From: Basfia succiniciproducens
GTDB lineage: Bacteria > Pseudomonadota > Gammaproteobacteria > Enterobacterales > Pasteurellaceae
Assembly (NCBI RefSeq): GCF_011455875.1
Contig: NZ_CP015031.1
Coordinates: forward strand, 849,405-913,404
Reading direction: 5' to 3'
Length of the DNA: 64,000 nucleotides
Positions 53,482-64,000 of this stretch are shown piece after piece. The translations under genes were made by a program, and so were the position numbers. Position 1 is the first letter of the stretch, and each line of letters starts with the position of its first letter. The notes below the pieces were generated by a model that searched no databases, had not been told where the DNA came from, and was given only the letters and a program-made list of their open reading frames with translations.

Positions 53482-54837
53482 TTACAATTGCTGATAAAGC
53501 CGTAAGGCATAAGCATCCGACATGCCGGCAATATAATCGCAAATAATTCTGTGTTTTCCTTCATCTGTGGCATTTTGCCAGCGTTTTACCGTATTTCTCG
53601 GTAAAAGCCGTTCGGGATCACTTTCGAAAATCTGGAACATTTCGGTCAATATGCGTTGACCTTTATATTCGATCCGTTGGGTTTCTACGTCTCGGATAAC
53701 ATACTTGAATACAAAACGCTTAAATACATTCAACGCGTCCAGTACTCCTTTTGGCAGTTCCGCATTATAACGTAGCAACGGTTCGGCAAAATCTGCGGTC
53801 ATTTTCCAGCGAATATGGGTAATAAAATAATTAACTAACGCACCGATAGCATTCTTCCTCTGGTAATGCTGATCGGAAAATAATTTTTCGGTAATTTGTT
53901 CAATGTTAGACTGTATCCAGTTTGAACGACAGTTTTTCAGTTCAACCTCCGCCTCTTGCCATTGCTGACGGTTAACCAGCCCGACGACGACGGCATCTTC
54001 TAAATCATGCACCGCATAAGCAATGTCATCCGCAATTTCCATAATACTGCAATCCAATGACTTAAATTTGGTTTTCAGCATATCCGACGGCGATTGGCGC
54101 GGTTGCTGAAATTGCCCGAACAAGGTGCGGTCGGCGTCGCTCAAAGGCTGTAACAACCACTCAAACATAGGTAAATCATCATAAAATAATCCTTTGCCCG
54201 GTCGCCAATCGTTAATCTTTACATAACGGGGATCACCATTTGACTGTAAATCCGATTTTGCATAATCGGGCGAGGAAAGATCCAGCAAAGTAGGATATTT
54301 TACCAACCCCAGAATAGTACGGCGGGTTAGATTCATGCCGGCGGAGAGCGTATAGGGTTCCAACTTGGTTACAATACGGAATGTCTGCGCGTTTCCTTCA
54401 AAACCATGATGTTCTCTCATCATATAATTAAGAGCAACTTCGCCGCCGTGCCCGAAAGGAGGGTGCCCGATATCATGGGCAAAACATAAACTTTCAATTA
54501 AATCGTTAGAAGGTAAAAGCGGTTTTAAACTTTGTTGCAATGCGGTTTTATCCGCATTCAGTTGCGCCGCCAAATGCTCAAAACTGTCGCCGAATTTCAG
54601 TTGCGCCACCAGACTATTACCAATTTGCGCCACCTCAAGAGAATGGGTTAAACGGGTACGATAAAAATCATTTTCACCTACTGCGTGAATCTGCGTTTTT
54701 GCCTGCAAGCAGCGAAATGCCGCACTATGCAAAATACGCCCGCGATCGCGCCGATACGGCGGACGATGATCTTTCTCTCTCGGCTTATCCGTAATAAATC
54801 GTTGCTGCCAAATATTATTTAACTGTATTTTCTGCAT
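53482..54837 (-). CDS. dgt: dGTP triphosphohydrolase family protein
   Basis: A 451-residue HD-domain dNTPase. The metal-binding HD motifs are '[14 protein letters not shown]' and '[22 protein letters not shown]'. Other family stretches are '[24 protein letters not shown]', '[12 protein letters not shown]' and '[18 protein letters not shown]'. These enzymes hydrolyse dGTP or other dNTPs to the nucleoside and triphosphate and help control dNTP pools. It is 7 bases downstream of yohK on the same strand and may be cotranscribed with yohJK. Confidence 0.94.
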   Translation of the reverse strand: MQKIQLNNIWQQRFITDKPREKDHRPPYRRDRGRILHSAAFRCLQAKTQIHAVGENDFYRTRLTHSLEVAQIGNSLVAQLKFGDSFEHLAAQLNADKTALQQSLKPLLPSNDLIESLCFAHDIGHPPFGHGGEVALNYMMREHHGFEGNAQTFRIVTKLEPYTLSAGMNLTRRTILGLVKYPTLLDLSSPDYAKSDLQSNGDPRYVKINDWRPGKGLFYDDLPMFEWLLQPLSDADRTLFGQFQQPRQSPSDMLKTKFKSLDCSIMEIADDIAYAVHDLEDAVVVGLVNRQQWQEAEVELKNCRSNWIQSNIEQITEKLFSDQHYQRKNAIGALVNYFITHIRWKMTADFAEPLLRYNAELPKGVLDALNVFKRFVFKYVIRDVETQRIEYKGQRILTEMFQIFESDPERLLPRNTVKRWQNATDEGKHRIICDYIAGMSDAYALRLYQQL

Positions 54838-54844
54838 TTATCCA

Positions 54845-55528
54845 TCACATACAAAATGAAACGAGTTTAAACACTAAAGGTGCTAATAATGAACTAATAA
54901 TCCCACATAAAACCAATGAGATCGAGCTATAATTTCCCGCTTTTGCATCCACTTCAAGACAGCTGACCGTTCCCAGCGCATGAGATACCGATCCCACGGC
55001 AAGCCCAATGGCTTCCGAGTTTTTTAATTGTAATTTTTTTAATACCAAATAACCAAAAACAGACCCCTGCAAACCGGCAACAACCACCCCTACCGCAGCC
55101 ACTGCCGGCACGCCGCCGATATTTTGTGCAATCGCCATAGCAATCGGCGTAGTGACCGATTTTGGTAATACCGTCGCCACCACATCTGCTGAAGCACCCA
55201 AGGCTAAGGCTAATAATGCACCGCTAAACATTGATAACAAGGAGGCGGAAGTCACTATAAACAAGATGGCTTTCCAACGGACGGCAATTTGATGAAGCTG
55301 TTCATATAACGGCAATGCCAATGCCACTACACTGACACCAAGCAAATTATTCAAGGGTGCATTACCCGCCATATATTGATCATAAGGAATGTCTGCCGCC
55401 AGCAATACCGCAACTAAAATAATTACGGTTAAAACAAAACTATTTAACAAAACGGATTTAATCCGCTTAGTGATGAGTAACGCAATCATAAAAGCGGCAA
55501 TAGTTAATAACGTATAAAAATAAATCAT
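54845..55528 (-). CDS. yohK: LrgB/CidB family membrane protein (YohK type)
   Basis: A 227-residue, very hydrophobic protein with about six to seven membrane segments. LrgB family marks are '[29 protein letters not shown]', '[23 protein letters not shown]' and '[20 protein letters not shown]'. With the LrgA-like partner it has been tied to holin/antiholin-like control of lysis and, in other bacteria, to export of small acids. Its ATG overlaps the yohJ stop (ATGA). Confidence 0.92.
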   Translation of the reverse strand: MIYFYTLLTIAAFMIALLITKRIKSVLLNSFVLTVIILVAVLLAADIPYDQYMAGNAPLNNLLGVSVVALALPLYEQLHQIAVRWKAILFIVTSASLLSMFSGALLALALGASADVVATVLPKSVTTPIAMAIAQNIGGVPAVAAVGVVVAGLQGSVFGYLVLKKLQLKNSEAIGLAVGSVSHALGTVSCLEVDAKAGNYSSISLVLCGIISSLLAPLVFKLVSFCM

Positions 55529-55959
55529 GATGCCTCTCCTTTATTGTTTACATTATTAATATCCCGTTTTTTAATCGCTTTTTTACGTAGCCGGGTAAAG
55601 GAATTTAACGAAAACAAATAATCCCCTAAAAAACCGATCACCAATAAAGTCACGCAGGTGCTGACTATATTAGGAATTAATAATGAACTTGCGTGAGAAA
55701 CCAACAGATCGGAATATTTCATCACGCCGACGCTTACCGGCACAAACAGCACCGCCATGTAGCGGATTAATAACGAGGCACCGAAGAAAACCCAATCGAC
55801 TTTAATAATTTGCGTAGTCAGCCCGATAAAAAGAATCAGCAAACCGAATATACTGCCGGGAATACCGATGGGAATGAGCTTTGCAAGCCCTTCGCCAATA
55901 AATAAAATCAAATATAAAATAATCAAAGATCGCACGAATAAAAATATTTTTTGTCTCAT
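55525..55959 (-). CDS. yohJ: LrgA/CidA family membrane protein (YohJ type)
   Basis: About 144 residues with four membrane segments. The LrgA pattern is '[23 protein letters not shown]' and '[24 protein letters not shown]', with a basic C-terminal tail. The frame is open to 56043, but the ATG at 55959 follows AGAGAGATAG and gives a normal LrgA N-terminus. It is translationally coupled to yohK. Confidence 0.92.
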   Translation of the reverse strand: MRQKIFLFVRSLIILYLILFIGEGLAKLIPIGIPGSIFGLLILFIGLTTQIIKVDWVFFGASLLIRYMAVLFVPVSVGVMKYSDLLVSHASSLLIPNIVSTCVTLLVIGFLGDYLFSLNSFTRLRKKAIKKRDINNVNNKGEAS

Positions 55960-56109
55960 AACTATCTCTCTGTTATCCGAGTAAAAATAAAAAATATAGC
56001 GCTGATAAATGCGTCGAAAAATAGGTTTCAAGTCTACTCTCATTTATTTCCTTTTGTTACCCTTTTTTGAGTAGAATATGCCGATTTAAATCAATATAAC
56101 TGTAAAAAC

Positions 56110-56631
56110 ATGAAAAACATTCGCTCATTTATAAGTATCTTCTTAATTTTATTACCACTTTGGGCGCAGGCGCAGCGCGAAGTGAAATGTCGTGTAGTCC
56201 GGGTGTCCGACGGCGACAGCCTCACCTGTTTGGCGCATAACAATAAACAAATCAAAGTACGCCTGCTGGACATTGATGCGCCCGAACGCCGTCAGCCCTT
56301 CGGCAATAAAGCCCGTCAGCAATTAGCCCAACTGATTTTTAAGCGGGAAATAACATTGCGTATTTCCGGTTATGATCGCTATAACCGAACACTTGCCACG
56401 GTTTTTAACGAAAAAAATGAAAATATCAACTTAAAAATGGTACAACTTGGTTTGGCATGGGCTTATAATCAGTATTCGGAAAATCCCGAGTACGGCAAGG
56501 CCGAGGCGTTGGCGAAAAAACGCAAAATCGGTTTATGGCGGGAAACAAATCCCATAGAACCAAGCCGCTATCGCCGGGAATTATACAAAAGAAATATTCA
56601 AAATAAAAAACAACGTACTGAGAAAAATTAA
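56110..56631 (+). CDS. Secreted thermonuclease-family (SNase-like) protein
   Basis: A 173-residue protein with a signal peptide (about 1-22, ending WAQAQ). The SNase domain has 'VVRVSDGDSLTCL', 'KVRLLDIDAPERRQPFGNKARQQLAQLI' (calcium and catalytic residues), 'YDRYNRTLATVF' and 'MVQLGLAWAYNQY'. It probably cleaves DNA or RNA in the periplasm or outside. It overlaps the csdA start by one base (TAATG), so the two are cotranscribed, though no functional tie is evident. Confidence 0.9.
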   Translation: MKNIRSFISIFLILLPLWAQAQREVKCRVVRVSDGDSLTCLAHNNKQIKVRLLDIDAPERRQPFGNKARQQLAQLIFKREITLRISGYDRYNRTLATVFNEKNENINLKMVQLGLAWAYNQYSENPEYGKAEALAKKRKIGLWRETNPIEPSRYRRELYKRNIQNKKQRTEKN

Positions 56632-57830
56632 TGTTCGACACTACCGGATTCCGTTCGCACTTCCCTTATTTTCAGCATCCCGACAGGGTCATATATTTAG
56701 ATAACGCAGCAACCACTCTAAAACCGCAAAGTTTAATTGATGCGACGGTAAAATTTTATCAATCCGCCGGTTCCGTACACCGCAGCCAATATGATGAAGA
56801 ACAAACGGCACTCTATGAGCAGGCTCGCTCACAAGTTCGTCAATTAATCAATGCGGAAAGTGACAAAGCAATTATCTGGACCTCCGGTACAACGCAAGCC
56901 ATTAACACCGTGGCAAACGGATTAATTCCTTATATTCAGTCTGACGATGAAATCATTATCAGCGAGGCGGATCATCATGCCAATTTTGTGACCTGGTCGA
57001 TGATTGCACAAAAGTGCGGTGCAAAATTGCGTATTTTACCGATTCAGGATAATTGGCTAATCAATGAAAACGCTCTTTTGGTAGCCTTAAACAAACGAAC
57101 CAAAGTAGTGGCGCTCAATTTTGTATCTAACGTAACAGGCACGGAACAACCAGTCGAACATTTAATCCGCTTAATCCGCAAGCATAGTTCCGCTCTGGTT
57201 TCCGTCGATGCGGCGCAAGCAATCAGTCACGTTAAAATTGATTTGCGGAAACTGGATGCGGACTTTTTATCCTTTTCCGCCCATAAAATTTACGGTCCGA
57301 ACGGATTAGGAGTTTTAAGCGGGAAATTAACCGCACTTGAACTGCTTCAGCCCTTAATTTACGGCGGGAAAATGGTTGATCGGGTATCAAAACAACAAAT
57401 TAGTTTTGCCGAACTGCCCTACCGTTTAGAAGCCGGCACGCCGAATATTGCCGGTGTAATCGGCTTTAATGCCGTATTGTCATGGCTTAATCAATGGGAT
57501 TTCGAACAGGCGGAACATCATGCGGTGCAGCTTGCCGAACAGACAAAAGTGCGGTTAAAAAATTACGAATTTTGTCAACTGTTTAATTCGCCGAAACCAA
57601 GTTCGGTTATCAGTTTTGTCTTTAAAAATATTGCCGGTTCCGATCTCGCAACATTACTGGCAGAACAGAATATCGCACTGCGTACCGGCGTTCACTGCGC
57701 CCAGCCTTATTTATCCCGGTTGGGACAACATTCAACCCTGAGATTAAGTTTTGCCCCTTACAATACGCAACAAGAGGTTGACGCCTTTTTCACCGCATTG
57801 GACAAAAGCCTTGCATTATTAGAGGAATAA
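56631..57830 (+). CDS. csdA: Cysteine desulfurase CsdA
   Basis: A 399-residue group II cysteine desulfurase. The N-terminus 'FPYFQHPDRVIYLDNAATTLKPQ' is typical. PLP residues are 'EADHHANFVTW', 'SVDAAQAISH' and the Schiff-base Lys219 in 'FSAHKIYGPNG'. The catalytic Cys356 is in 'RTGVHCAQPYL'. It takes sulfur from cysteine as a persulfide and hands it to CsdE. Pairing with csdE directly downstream favours CsdA over SufS, and no suf genes are near. Confidence 0.92.
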   Translation: MFDTTGFRSHFPYFQHPDRVIYLDNAATTLKPQSLIDATVKFYQSAGSVHRSQYDEEQTALYEQARSQVRQLINAESDKAIIWTSGTTQAINTVANGLIPYIQSDDEIIISEADHHANFVTWSMIAQKCGAKLRILPIQDNWLINENALLVALNKRTKVVALNFVSNVTGTEQPVEHLIRLIRKHSSALVSVDAAQAISHVKIDLRKLDADFLSFSAHKIYGPNGLGVLSGKLTALELLQPLIYGGKMVDRVSKQQISFAELPYRLEAGTPNIAGVIGFNAVLSWLNQWDFEQAEHHAVQLAEQTKVRLKNYEFCQLFNSPKPSSVISFVFKNIAGSDLATLLAEQNIALRTGVHCAQPYLSRLGQHSTLRLSFAPYNTQQEVDAFFTALDKSLALLEE

Positions 57831-58217
57831 ATGAATTTACAGGAACAATTAAAAAACGCTAAAAATTGGGAAGAACGCTATCGGTTAATTATTCAGGCGG
57901 GCAAAAATATTACCAAGCCGACGGAACAGGAACTGGCGGAAATGCAACCCCTCTCGGGTTGTGAAGCACAGGTGTGGTTTAAAATTTCACAAAATTCCGA
58001 CCGCACTTTACATTTTCAGGCTTATAGCGACGCCCGTATTATCAACGGATTATTATGGATTTTATCCCTCGCCGTTAACGGGAAGCCGACGGAACAATGC
58101 CGCCGGTTCGATTTAACCTCTTATTATGCGGAATTAGGTATTGCTCAACGTTTAACTTCAACCCGTCTTAACGGTTTGAAACAAATTGAAGGCTTTATTC
58201 ATCAAGCGGGAAATTAA
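57831..58217 (+). CDS. csdE: SufE-family sulfur acceptor CsdE
   Basis: A 128-residue SufE-fold protein. The sulfur-accepting Cys44 is in 'EMQPLSGCEAQVWFKIS'. Other family stretches are 'WEERYRLIIQAGK', 'SDARIINGLLWILSLAVNGK' and 'LTSTRLNGLKQI'. It starts directly after the csdA stop, so they form one unit. It would accept persulfide sulfur from CsdA and pass it on, in E. coli to CsdL/TcdA for tRNA modification among other targets. Confidence 0.93.
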   Translation: MNLQEQLKNAKNWEERYRLIIQAGKNITKPTEQELAEMQPLSGCEAQVWFKISQNSDRTLHFQAYSDARIINGLLWILSLAVNGKPTEQCRRFDLTSYYAELGIAQRLTSTRLNGLKQIEGFIHQAGN

Positions 58218-58262
58218 GCAAGCGAAATTTGCTGATTTTTGACCGCACTTTTCAAATACAAA

Positions 58263-58290
58263 AAAAGAGATAGTTAAGACTATCTCTTTT
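58263..58290. terminator. Bidirectional terminator between csdE and the amino acid ABC operon
   Basis: AAAAGAGATAGT (58263-58274) and ACTATCTCTTTT (58279-58290) form a perfect 12-bp stem with loop TAAG. A lone uptake-signal core lies just upstream. Confidence 0.9.
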
Positions 58291-58295
58291 GCATA

Positions 58296-59045
58296 TTAGT
58301 GGGAACGCAAACGTTGTAAAAACGCTTTGGTTCGTTCATGTTGAGGATTATCGAATAATTGTTTAGGAGAGCCCCGTTCCACAATAATCCCGCCGTCCAT
58401 CACAATCACTAAATCCGCCACATCTAACGCGAATTTAATTTCATGGGTGACAACCACCATCGTCCAGCCTTCTTTGGCAAGGCTTTTCATTGTATCCAAC
58501 ACATCTTGTACCAATTCCGGATCCAACGCCGAAGTAGGTTCGTCAAATAACATTAATTCCGGTTGTAACGCCAATGCGCGTGCGATGCCCACACGTTGTT
58601 GCTGACCGCCGGAAAGTTGGAACGGATAAAGATCCGCTTTATCGGCTAAACCGACTTTTGTCAGCAATGCTAAGGCTTCTTCACGGGCCTGCGCAACCTT
58701 TTTGCTCTGCACCCGCACCGGACCTTCCATCACATTTTCCAATGCGGTTTTATGGGGAAACAAATTATAGTTCTGGAACACCATCCCCGCCTTACGGCGC
58801 AGGGCCAAAATATCTTTTTTCGACGGTTTAGCGGCGAAATCAATCTTTAACGGCGCCGCATTATCAAACTCAATGGTGCCTTGCTCCGGCATTTCCAACG
58901 CATTTAAACAACGCAAAAAAGTGGTTTTGCCCGAACCGGAAGGTCCGAGAATAACCACCACTTCGCCTTTTGTAATGTCTAAATCAATACCGCGCAAAAT
59001 CACGTTTTCACCAAAGGCTTTATGAATATTTTTTACTTTTATCAT
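58296..59045 (-). CDS. Polar amino acid ABC transporter ATPase
   Basis: A 249-residue ATPase of the polar amino acid uptake family. Walker A is '[17 protein letters not shown]', the Q loop '[23 protein letters not shown]', the signature '[17 protein letters not shown]', Walker B '[16 protein letters not shown]', and the His switch is in 'VVTHEIKFA'. It is the last gene of a three-gene minus-strand operon (binding protein, permease, ATPase) and follows the permease stop by one base. Confidence 0.95.
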   Translation of the reverse strand: MIKVKNIHKAFGENVILRGIDLDITKGEVVVILGPSGSGKTTFLRCLNALEMPEQGTIEFDNAAPLKIDFAAKPSKKDILALRRKAGMVFQNYNLFPHKTALENVMEGPVRVQSKKVAQAREEALALLTKVGLADKADLYPFQLSGGQQQRVGIARALALQPELMLFDEPTSALDPELVQDVLDTMKSLAKEGWTMVVVTHEIKFALDVADLVIVMDGGIIVERGSPKQLFDNPQHERTKAFLQRLRSH

Positions 59046-59046
59046 A

Positions 59047-59763
59047 TTATCTCGCTACGTAACGCTCCATGCGTTTCTCAACCTTAGCCTGGATCACGAA
59101 TAATACCCAACAGAAACACCAATAAATTAAACCCGCTTCAATATAAATCGGCAGGAAATCATAAGACATATTCGCCATTTGTTGAGCGACACGGAACATT
59201 TCCGTAACGGTAACCACCGAAGCCAAGGAAGTATCTTTAAACAAACCGATAAAGGTATTGCTTAACGGCGGAACCGCAACGCGAAAAGCCTGCGGAGCGA
59301 TAATACGGCGAAATGTCTGCATATAGCTCATACCGATAGTATAGCCCGCTTCCCATTGACCTTTCGGTACGGAAGAAATCGCCGCACGTACGGTTTCGGA
59401 GGCATAAGCCCCGATATTCAATGAAAAACCGATAATTGCCGCAGGAATCGGATCAATAAAAATCCCCAGCGCGGGCAATCCGTAAAATACAACGGAAATC
59501 TGCACCAACATCGGCGTGCCGCGAATAATGGAGATATAAACTTTAACGACCACCAAAAATAAACGGTGGATTACTCCGTTAACCGGCGTAACCCGTACCA
59601 GCGCTACCGCAACGGAAATAATCATGCCGATTATAAAAGATGAAACGGCAAGAGGTATCGAAACCAATACCGCCGCTTCCACCATCGGCCAAAAAGCGCT
59701 AATGACCAAGTCCACGCGGGACTCGGTCATAAAAGGAATGGAAAGAAGGAGATTATTTAACAC
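59047..59763 (-). CDS. Polar amino acid ABC transporter permease
   Basis: A 238-residue inner membrane permease of the HisM/GlnP type with about five membrane segments. Family marks are '[20 protein letters not shown]', '[45 protein letters not shown]' as the EAA region (seen in pieces), and '[17 protein letters not shown]'. Its start overlaps the end of the binding-protein gene by 11 bases. Confidence 0.94.
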   Translation of the reverse strand: MLNNLLLSIPFMTESRVDLVISAFWPMVEAAVLVSIPLAVSSFIIGMIISVAVALVRVTPVNGVIHRLFLVVVKVYISIIRGTPMLVQISVVFYGLPALGIFIDPIPAAIIGFSLNIGAYASETVRAAISSVPKGQWEAGYTIGMSYMQTFRRIIAPQAFRVAVPPLSNTFIGLFKDTSLASVVTVTEMFRVAQQMANMSYDFLPIYIEAGLIYWCFCWVLFVIQAKVEKRMERYVAR

Positions 59764-60544
59764 TGATATCTTTTCCGAAGAATTGTTCGCCTAATTTTTT
59801 CAACGTGCCGTCTTTTTGTAGCTCAATTACCGCCGCACTAATTTTTGCCAGCGCTTCGTCATTACCTTTATTTACGATTAAACCTGAACCTAATTTTTCT
59901 TCAGCCGGTGCTTCCCAAGCCGATTTTAAACCCGAATTCGGATTTTTCTTCAAATAATCTAAAATCGCCAGACTATCGTTTAAGGTAAAATCGGCACGTT
60001 TTTGTTGAACGACTAATAATGATTGCGCTAAACCGTCAACCGGTACGATTTTCGCCTGTTTCTCTCTTGCTAATTCACCATAGTTACTGGTTAACGACTG
60101 CGCCGCTTTACGATCTTTAATATCGTCTAAAGTTTTAATGCTATCGTCATCCGCACGAACCGCCATCATGGCGCCGGACCAGCTATAAGGCTCGGATTTA
60201 TCAAATGTCGCCTGACGTTCAGGTGTCGTTAACGCCACTTGGTTCGCCACAATATCAAAACGCCCCGCTTTCAGGCCCGCCATCATAGAATCCCATGCGG
60301 TTTCCTTAAATTCAACTTTCACGCCCAGTTTGTCGGCTACCGCTCGCGTTACTTCTACATCATAACCGGTTAATTTACCGCTGGCGTCATGATAAGTAAA
60401 AGGTGCGTAAGTCCCTTCCGTACCCACCGTAATGGTGCCTTTATTATTAATGCGATCTAATAAACTATCCGCTGCAACAGCTTGAGTTGTGGTTGCCACA
60501 GCAAATATGCCTGTCGCTAAAAGTACTAATTTTTTAAACATCAT
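59753..60544 (-). CDS. Periplasmic amino acid (probably cystine) binding protein
   Basis: A 263-residue solute-binding protein with a signal peptide (about 1-24, ending 'TQAVAA'). Family 3 marks are 'KGTITVGTEGTYAPFTYHDASGKLTGYDVEV', 'WDSMMAGLKAGRFDIVANQVALTTPERQ' and 'SEPYSWSGAMMAVRAD'. 'LTSNYGELARE' and '[14 protein letters not shown]' resemble E. coli cystine-binding TcyJ (FliY). Cystine is therefore the best guess, in line with csdA nearby, but other polar amino acids remain possible. Confidence 0.88.
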   Translation of the reverse strand: MMFKKLVLLATGIFAVATTTQAVAADSLLDRINNKGTITVGTEGTYAPFTYHDASGKLTGYDVEVTRAVADKLGVKVEFKETAWDSMMAGLKAGRFDIVANQVALTTPERQATFDKSEPYSWSGAMMAVRADDDSIKTLDDIKDRKAAQSLTSNYGELAREKQAKIVPVDGLAQSLLVVQQKRADFTLNDSLAILDYLKKNPNSGLKSAWEAPAEEKLGSGLIVNKGNDEALAKISAAVIELQKDGTLKKLGEQFFGKDISVK

Positions 60545-60786
60545 AAAGTTTCCTTATAAAAAAATGGAATTAATTAAAAACGGAGCTATTTTAAAAGCAG
60601 AAAAAACTTTGAGGAAATAACTAATAAGAATAAGTTATTATAAAAAAAGAATAGGATTTGTTTATCTTTTATAAGCGGTTTTATTGAAAAATCGGTAAAA
60701 ATGCACCGCACTTTTCCATCAAGTTATTTGTCTGCCGCCATGATTCCGTTACAATACTTACTAATTCTTTCGCCTAAGGATGTGTT

Positions 60787-63732
60787 ATGACCATGCCGTT
60801 ACCTTCTATTGAACAAACTCTGATTCAACTCGCCGATAATTTAATCACACATTTTCCGGAACAGTTTAACTCTCAAATTTATCAACAAATTCAAAAAGAT
60901 ATCAGTAACATTAAAACGCCGGTGGGCGCGTTAATGCGAGCGGTTTCAATGTCTGATTTTGTGACGGAAATTCTGCAAAAACAACCGCACTTTTTAGCCG
61001 AATGCTGGTATAAAACGCCGCAACCGGCGGATTGCGACAGTTATGCCGCCCGCCTGTCCGTTCAACTGGCTGACATTCAGGAAGAAACCGGCTTATACAA
61101 AACACTGCGTGATTTCCGCAATCAAGAAATGGCAAAACTAAGCATTTGCCAAAGTTTAAATTCAGCTACGGTAGAAGAAATTTTTATCCGTCTTTCACAA
61201 CTGGCGGAAGCTTTGATTATCGGCGCGCGGGATTGGCTATATCAGCGTGCTTGCTTAGACTGGGGAACACCGACGGACAATCAGGGCAATGTACAACAAC
61301 TTTACATTCTCGGTATGGGAAAATTAGGCGGTTTTGAATTGAATTTTTCTTCGGATATTGACCTGATATTCACCTACCCGGCCAATGGTGAAACCGTCGG
61401 TAGCCGAAAACCTATTGATAACCAAAAATTCTTCACCCGGTTAGGACAACGGTTAATCAGCGCCCTTGACGAATTCACCGAAGACGGTTTTGTTTATCGC
61501 ACGGACATGCGCTTGCGCCCCTTTGGCGACAGCGGCGCCTTAGCGTTGAGCTTTAATGCCATGGAATCCTATTATCAGGAACAAGGACGGGATTGGGAGC
61601 GTTACGCGATGATTAAAGGCAGAATCCTGGGAGCGGACGAACAGGATCCGAATGTGAAAACGCTACGCCAATTATTACGCCCTTTTATTTACCGCCGCTA
61701 TATTGATTTCAGCGTTATTCAGTCGTTACGTGACATGAAAAGCAAAATTGAGCGTGAAGTTCGCCGTCGCGGCTTGGTCGATAACATCAAACTCGGCGCC
61801 GGCGGTATCCGCGAAATAGAATTTATCGTTCAGGTCTTCCAACTTATTCGCGGCGGGCGGGAAATCAGTTTGCAGCAGCATGAATTGCTGAAATTACTGC
61901 CTGAAATCGAAAAATTGAATTTAATTACCGCAGATCAACATCAGGATTTGTTACAAGCTTATTTGTTTTTACGCCGGGTGGAAAACGTACTGCAAGCCAT
62001 TAATGACAAACAAACTCAATTACTACCCGCTGACGAATTAAACCGATGCCGTTTAATTAGCGCCACCTGTGAATTTACTCAATGGGATAACAATCATCGG
62101 CCGCAAAAAATACAATATCCGATTCATGACTGGGAAAGCTTTTATCAGGTACTGCAACAACACCAACAAAAAGTGCGGTCGGTTTTTAATAATTTAATCG
62201 GATTTAATAATGAAAATGAGGCTGACGATTCGGACAATGCCTGGAGTGATTTTCTTGATGCGGATCTGGAACAAGGTGAAATCGCGGATATTCTTGCACA
62301 ACAGGGGGTCAGCGAAGAAGAACGCGACGAGATTATCGGCAGACTGGAAGCTTTTCGTCATAGTGTCAGCCACCGTTCAATCGGGATCCGCGGGCGAGAA
62401 GTGCTGACTCAACTTATGCCGCTCCTGTTGCTGCAAATTTTTTCCAACAAAAAATACCGCACTTTGCTGCCGAGAATGTTGAATATTGTCGAAAAGATTC
62501 TTACCAGAACCACTTATTTAGAACTGCTACTGGAAAATCCGCAGGCACTAACGCAATTGATCGAACTTTGTGCCAAATCACAGCTGATTGCCGAACAAGT
62601 GGCGCAACATCCTATTTTATTGGACGAATTATTGGATCGCGAGGCATTGCTCAATCCGCCTTCCTTTGAGCAATATCCGGCGGAATTACAACAATATTTA
62701 TTGCGTCTGCCTGAAGATGACGACGAACAATTTATTACCGCACTACGTCAATTCAAACAGGCGACGCTGTTGCGTATTGCCGCGGCGGACATTCTCGGCG
62801 CATTGCCGGTCATGAAAGTCAGTGATCACCTGACGTTCCTGGCGGAAACCATTTTGCATACGGTAGTCAACCTTGCATGGCAACAGATTACCGCCCGTTT
62901 CGGCAAACCCGAACATTTACAGAATAATGAAAAGGGATTTTTAGTGGTGGGCTATGGCAAACTTGGCGGTATTGAGCTGGGCTATCGTTCGGATTTGGAT
63001 CTGGTTTTTCTCTGTGACGAAATCCATTCCGGTCAAACCGTCGGTGGCAAGAAAGTGATCGACAGTCACCAGTTTTATCTGCGGCTGGCTCAAAAAATTA
63101 TCAGTATTTTCAGCATGACCACCAGCGCGGGAATTCTCTATGAAGTGGATTTGCGTTTACGCCCGTCCGGTGAAGCGGGGCCTTTATGTTGTTCATTCAA
63201 GGCTTTCGAAGATTATCAAATGAACGAAGCCTGGACATGGGAAAAACAATCGCTGGTTCGCAGCCGGGCGGTCTATGGCGAACCGGCATTGCGGGAAAAA
63301 TTCGAATTAATACGAACCGGAATCCTCGCCTCACCCAGAGATTTAACCCGACTAAAAATTGACGTGCGGGAAATGCGTGAAAAAATGTATCGGCATTTTG
63401 CCGGTGCCGACGACAATAAATTCAATATTAAAAAGGATCAGGGCGGCATTACGGACATTGAATTTATCGCGCAATATCTGGTACTTGCCCATGCACCTGA
63501 AAATCCTAACTTAGCGTATTGGTCGGATAACGTGCGGATTTTTGACATTATGGCGGAACATGGAATTATTACACTTAATGAAGCCGAAAAGCTGAAAAAT
63601 TGCTATACGGGCTTACGCAACCAAATTCATCACCTGAATCTGCTGGGCGAACCGCCAATTGTATCAAAAGAAGAATTTGCCGATGAGCGCCGGTTCATTC
63701 ATCAAATCTGGCAAAAATTATTTTTTGAGTAG
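60787..63732 (+). CDS. glnE: Glutamine synthetase adenylyltransferase / adenylyl-removing enzyme
   Basis: A 981-residue bifunctional enzyme. Two nucleotidyltransferase domains each carry the G-[x]-GKLGG-x-EL...SD-x-DL motif: '[21 protein letters not shown]' in pieces near residue 175 (adenylyl removal half) and '[20 protein letters not shown]' near residue 720 (adenylyl transfer half). '[18 protein letters not shown]' and '[16 protein letters not shown]' follow each, and '[30 protein letters not shown]' lies between, seen in pieces. It adds or removes AMP on glutamine synthetase according to nitrogen supply. In-frame uptake-signal cores lie near 60983 and 62171. Length is slightly above E. 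coli GlnE. Confidence 0.96.
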   Translation: MTMPLPSIEQTLIQLADNLITHFPEQFNSQIYQQIQKDISNIKTPVGALMRAVSMSDFVTEILQKQPHFLAECWYKTPQPADCDSYAARLSVQLADIQEETGLYKTLRDFRNQEMAKLSICQSLNSATVEEIFIRLSQLAEALIIGARDWLYQRACLDWGTPTDNQGNVQQLYILGMGKLGGFELNFSSDIDLIFTYPANGETVGSRKPIDNQKFFTRLGQRLISALDEFTEDGFVYRTDMRLRPFGDSGALALSFNAMESYYQEQGRDWERYAMIKGRILGADEQDPNVKTLRQLLRPFIYRRYIDFSVIQSLRDMKSKIEREVRRRGLVDNIKLGAGGIREIEFIVQVFQLIRGGREISLQQHELLKLLPEIEKLNLITADQHQDLLQAYLFLRRVENVLQAINDKQTQLLPADELNRCRLISATCEFTQWDNNHRPQKIQYPIHDWESFYQVLQQHQQKVRSVFNNLIGFNNENEADDSDNAWSDFLDADLEQGEIADILAQQGVSEEERDEIIGRLEAFRHSVSHRSIGIRGREVLTQLMPLLLLQIFSNKKYRTLLPRMLNIVEKILTRTTYLELLLENPQALTQLIELCAKSQLIAEQVAQHPILLDELLDREALLNPPSFEQYPAELQQYLLRLPEDDDEQFITALRQFKQATLLRIAAADILGALPVMKVSDHLTFLAETILHTVVNLAWQQITARFGKPEHLQNNEKGFLVVGYGKLGGIELGYRSDLDLVFLCDEIHSGQTVGGKKVIDSHQFYLRLAQKIISIFSMTTSAGILYEVDLRLRPSGEAGPLCCSFKAFEDYQMNEAWTWEKQSLVRSRAVYGEPALREKFELIRTGILASPRDLTRLKIDVREMREKMYRHFAGADDNKFNIKKDQGGITDIEFIAQYLVLAHAPENPNLAYWSDNVRIFDIMAEHGIITLNEAEKLKNCYTGLRNQIHHLNLLGEPPIVSKEEFADERRFIHQIWQKLFFE

Positions 63733-63780
63733 TTAAAGTAGTTAAAAGTGCGGTCGGTTTTGTCGGATTTTTAATAAAAA

Positions 63781-63813
63781 AGGGGTAAAGCACAAAATAC
63801 TTTAACCCTCTTT
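63781..63813. terminator. Probable terminator between glnE and the right-edge gene
   Basis: AGGGGTAAAG (63781-63790) and CTTTAACCCTCT (63800-63811) pair with one bulge, with A/T tracts on both flanks. It suits the convergent genes, but the stem is imperfect. Confidence 0.5.
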
Positions 63814-63825
63814 AATCAACTCTGC

Positions 63826-64000
63826 TTATTTTACAATGCGTAAATGAGATGCCGATTTTTTATCCTTAGTTTTCTTATTCGCAGTTTTCGTGGTTTTAGC
63901 TTCTTTCTTCGCATTGTCAACCACATCTGTAAAACCTAAAGGCTGATCATGAGTAAGTTCAGCCGGTTTTTTATCTAATTCGTCATAAATCGGCTCAGGT
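63826..64000 (-). CDS. 3' end of an unidentified lysine-rich protein gene (cut by the window edge)
   Basis: An open minus-strand frame of 57 codons plus TAA runs off the right edge. The tail begins PEPIYDELDKKPAEL, continues into a Lys/Ala/Thr-rich linker ('AKKEAKTTKTANKKTKDKK') and ends 'SASHLRIVK'. Composition suggests a disordered, basic C-terminal tail. I do not recognise the protein. The coding reading is supported by a uniform open frame and a terminator-like hairpin just past the stop. Confidence 0.6.
   Translation of the reverse strand, partial: PEPIYDELDKKPAELTHDQPLGFTDVVDNAKKEAKTTKTANKKTKDKKSASHLRIVK

Overview
The window looks like a chromosomal segment of a Pasteurellaceae bacterium. 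The 9-bp core AAGTGCGGT / ACCGCACTT, the Haemophilus-type DNA uptake signal, recurs throughout, both inside genes and as inverted pairs that form terminators. Gene neighbourhoods also fit the family: ygiW-qseB-qseC, hldE divergent from lpxL, a selenocysteine-containing selD, and tandem P5-type ompA genes. A succinate-producing rumen relative (Basfia / 'Mannheimia succiniciproducens' type) is my best guess, from general gene content only. I see no rRNA, tRNA, CRISPR array, prophage or intact insertion sequence. Gene density is high and most genes are recognisable housekeeping or metabolic genes.

Layout. 0-4 kb: a TPM-domain gene and lemA, then two tandem ompA paralogues, all on the minus strand. 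4.4-11.3 kb: ydiJ (FAD/Fe-S D-2-hydroxyacid dehydrogenase), a uracil-DNA-glycosylase-like gene, and pntAB (proton-translocating transhydrogenase). 11.7-17.1 kb: a melibiose cluster with a GH36 alpha-galactosidase, melB and divergent melR, then sfsA. 17.2 kb: a candidate Fur-repressed small RNA. 17.5-24.4 kb: tyrS, scrK and the trehalose system treR, treB, treC, with a repeat element between treB and treC. 24.4-25.0 kb: a gene-free stretch holding PurR-like and FNR-like boxes and a candidate small RNA. 25-34 kb: ettA, selD (in-frame UGA read as selenocysteine), gntR, ytfE, ygiW-qseBC and an aminotransferase.

34-46.5 kb is a complete assimilatory sulfate regulon. A minus-strand run sbp-cysG-cysH-cysD-cysN-cysJ-cysI is divergent from cysT-cysW-cysA. 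CysH carries the paired-cysteine motifs of [4Fe-4S] APS reductases and there is no cysC, so sulfate probably goes to APS and then sulfite without PAPS. Degenerate palindromic repeats sit in several gaps of this run.

46.6-64 kb: hldE and lpxL (lipopolysaccharide), smrB, prmB, mdh, argR, yfcH, dgt, yohJK (LrgAB type), a secreted nuclease, csdA-csdE (cysteine desulfurase pair), a polar amino acid (probably cystine) ABC transporter, glnE, and the 3' end of an unidentified lysine-rich protein gene at the right edge. Sulfur handling is a recurring theme: sulfate uptake and reduction, siroheme synthesis, the cysteine desulfurase pair, and the possible cystine importer.
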